A stretch of DNA of 64,000 nucleotides from Bacillota bacterium (GTDB lineage Bacteria > Bacillota > Clostridia > Lachnospirales > Lachnospiraceae), in NCBI GenBank assembly GCA_023441965.1, contig JAEZNB010000012.1, positions 124,001 through 188,000 on the forward strand, written 5' to 3'. The stretch's first letter is position 1. Each line of letters opens with the position of its first letter. A model generated the notes under the pieces. That model did no database searches. It worked only from the letters and a program-made list of their open reading frames with translations, and was not told the DNA's origin. This document shows positions 62,620-64,000 of this stretch, one piece after another. Both the position numbers and the translations under genes were made by a program.

Positions 62620-63057
62620 TTATTTCGTACCGGTAGAGCCAAAACCATTCCTTCCCCTTGCGGTCTCCTCCAGCTTATCCTTCAGCTCAAATTCCACCTC
62701 AAGATAAGGCATGATTACGATCTGGGCAATCCTTTCCCTTGGTTGAACGTTCCGAATTTCATCGGTATCATTATGCAGTGATACGATGATCTCACCCCGG
62801 TAATCACTATCGATGACACCGACACAGTTCGCCGGCCTTAAGCCCTGCTTCGTCGCCAGTCCGCTTCTGGCAAAAACCGCTCCGAAATACCCTTCCGGTA
62901 TCGCCATAGATAAGCCGGTTCCCACCATCGCAGTTTTGTGGGCTTCTATAGCTATCGCTTCCTCATTGGCAGAATACAGGTCCCAACCGGCAGCCTGTTC
63001 ACTTCCTCTAGCCGGCAGGACTGCTCTGTCATTCAGCTTTTTAATCTCTATCTTCAT
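62620..63057 (-). CDS. dut: dUTP diphosphatase
   Basis: 145 residues; AGGAGA precedes the ATG. All trimeric dUTPase motifs are present: AAGWDLYSA, ARSGLATKQGL, GVIDSDYRGEI (with catalytic Asp), ERIAQIVIMP and the Phe-containing GRNGFGSTG tail. It hydrolyses dUTP to dUMP, keeping uracil out of DNA and feeding thymidylate synthesis. Confidence 0.97.
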   Translation of the reverse strand: MKIEIKKLNDRAVLPARGSEQAAGWDLYSANEEAIAIEAHKTAMVGTGLSMAIPEGYFGAVFARSGLATKQGLRPANCVGVIDSDYRGEIIVSLHNDTDEIRNVQPRERIAQIVIMPYLEVEFELKDKLEETARGRNGFGSTGTK

Positions 63058-63133
63058 CTCTATTCTCCTTCTTTCCTTTGATTTCCGATCCCTGATCCCT
63101 TTCCTCCATACTAAGTCCTAAGCTTATCCCGTC

Positions 63134-64000
63134 CTATTCGGAATGCTTCCTCCCTAAGAGCCGAAGCAGTTCCTTCGCTGCAGAGGAGATGGGATTCAGA
63201 CTTCCTGTGATGATACAGAAATGCCTCTTGGGAAGCTCTGTCCGAAACTTAAGCTTAAACAGCTTCCCTGCATCCAGGTATTCCTTGGCAAAATCTTCGA
63301 CGACACAGCCTATCCCCAGATTACGCTCGGCAAATTTGACGATGATATCACTCATAGCCAGTTCAAATTCCGGCTTCAGAATGACTCCGACCGACGCCAG
63401 ATATTCATCCATGAATCTCCGGGTACTGGTATTATGCTCCAGACAGATAATGGGCAGTTCCTCCAGCTCTTTATAATCCAATATCCGATCTTTCAGTTCT
63501 CGGAACTTGCTGCCTGCGACAAAGATATCCTGAAGCTCCCGTACCGGCAGGGAGTGAATCTCCGGCCTGGCCTCAAAGGGTTCGGTGACCACTCCGAAAT
63601 CGATCTTGCCCTCATACAGATACTCCAAGGTATCCGGTGTAGGTGCATTGCTTACCGTCACCTTGATACCGGGATAGCTCTGATGAAAGAGCTCCAGATA
63701 GGGAAGCAGATAAAACTGCAGGGTCATATCACTGGCTCCGATCCGGATTTCACCGTTTTCTAAGTCCAGCATTTTCCGAAACTGTGCCTCTCCCATCAGA
63801 ATGTGTTCATAGCCCCTCTGAATGTAGGAGAATAATACTTCTCCCTCCGGTGTCAGCCTCACACCCTTCGGAACCCTTATGAATAACCTGCTGCCCAGAT
63901 TTGTCTCCAGCAGCCTGATGGCCTGACTGACAGCAGGCTGCGAGATGCAAAGCTCCTCTCCGGCCTGAGTAAAGCTCCCCGCCTTTACCACATGATAAAA
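63134..64000 (-). CDS. LysR-family transcriptional regulator (5' truncated by window)
   Basis: The open frame runs off the right edge. From there it reads FYHVVKAGSFTQAGEELCIS and SQPAVSQAIRLLETNLG, the LysR winged HTH missing only its first residues. The effector-binding domain follows in full (GEIRIGASDMTLQFYLLPYL and onwards). Its GTG at 63991 is internal, not a start. It lies 76 nt before dut on the same strand, with no sign of linkage. Confidence 0.92.
   Translation of the reverse strand, partial: FYHVVKAGSFTQAGEELCISQPAVSQAIRLLETNLGSRLFIRVPKGVRLTPEGEVLFSYIQRGYEHILMGEAQFRKMLDLENGEIRIGASDMTLQFYLLPYLELFHQSYPGIKVTVSNAPTPDTLEYLYEGKIDFGVVTEPFEARPEIHSLPVRELQDIFVAGSKFRELKDRILDYKELEELPIICLEHNTSTRRFMDEYLASVGVILKPEFELAMSDIIVKFAERNLGIGCVVEDFAKEYLDAGKLFKLKFRTELPKRHFCIITGSLNPISSAAKELLRLLGRKHSE

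Overview
The window looks like a chromosomal segment of an anaerobic Firmicute of class Clostridia, most likely family Lachnospiraceae. The evidence is mid-range GC, Firmicute-type AGGAGG ribosome-binding sites, a T-box leader on valS, a CIRCE-type heat-shock operator, single-chain clostridial PurL, and several families I associate mainly with Lachnospiraceae (DUF5716, DUF5717, DUF6472). Nothing resembles a prophage, plasmid or CRISPR array. The mobile material I see is two long-hairpin MITE-like elements.

Layout. 1-2454: tail of a BrxD-like ATPase gene and a BrxHI-like (Lhr-type) helicase, possibly the end of a BREX-like or TerB-associated locus. 2510-8167: a GNAT, a PlsC-like acyltransferase and two paralogous membrane-anchored beta-propeller proteins. 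8221-8965: tRNA-Val, a hairpin-rich spacer and an unlisted 52-codon secreted-peptide gene. This gene runs convergently into two overlapping Rgg/PlcR-like regulators (8962-10838), so the region may be a peptide-signalling system. 11065-14006: hairpin element A, a bactofilin-like protein with a YhbD-type regulator, a zinc-ribbon membrane protein and a CIRCE-controlled Hsp20. 14220-20971: PTS enzyme I, a Gly/Pro-rich protein, a DUF89 phosphatase, hairpin element B, an AraC/GyrI regulator and a GntR-ABC-permease operon. 21077-26471: a PadR-DUF1700-DUF4097 envelope-type operon, an M42 peptidase, a GNAT and a lipoprotein with a duplicated domain.

26941-37895: GH43 glycosidase, purL with a divergent LysR gene, an M23 peptidase, mgsA, and valS behind a T-box. 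37896-46409: seven same-strand genes reading leftward, headed by an 1182-residue DUF5717 protein and an actin/Hsp70-like DUF5716 protein. These are followed by a TPR-like protein, a coiled-coil membrane protein, a SanA/YdcF protein, a divergent signal-peptidase-II-like protein and a small Cys-rich DUF6472 protein. I regard this as the strongest candidate for an undescribed multi-gene machine. 46614-54818: a CobD/HisC-like aminotransferase, a MarR-controlled heterodimeric ABC exporter, DUF2164 and an Uup-like ABC-F protein. 54943-64000: a PQQ-type beta-propeller lipoprotein, putP with an AraC regulator, purA, small enzymes, dut and a LysR gene cut by the window edge.

Functionally the window mixes housekeeping (purine synthesis, valyl-tRNA charging, dUTP removal, PTS, methylglyoxal bypass) with cell-envelope and sensory modules. 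Several modules carry their own regulator and a visible operator. All family assignments come from reading the translated sequence. No database search was run.
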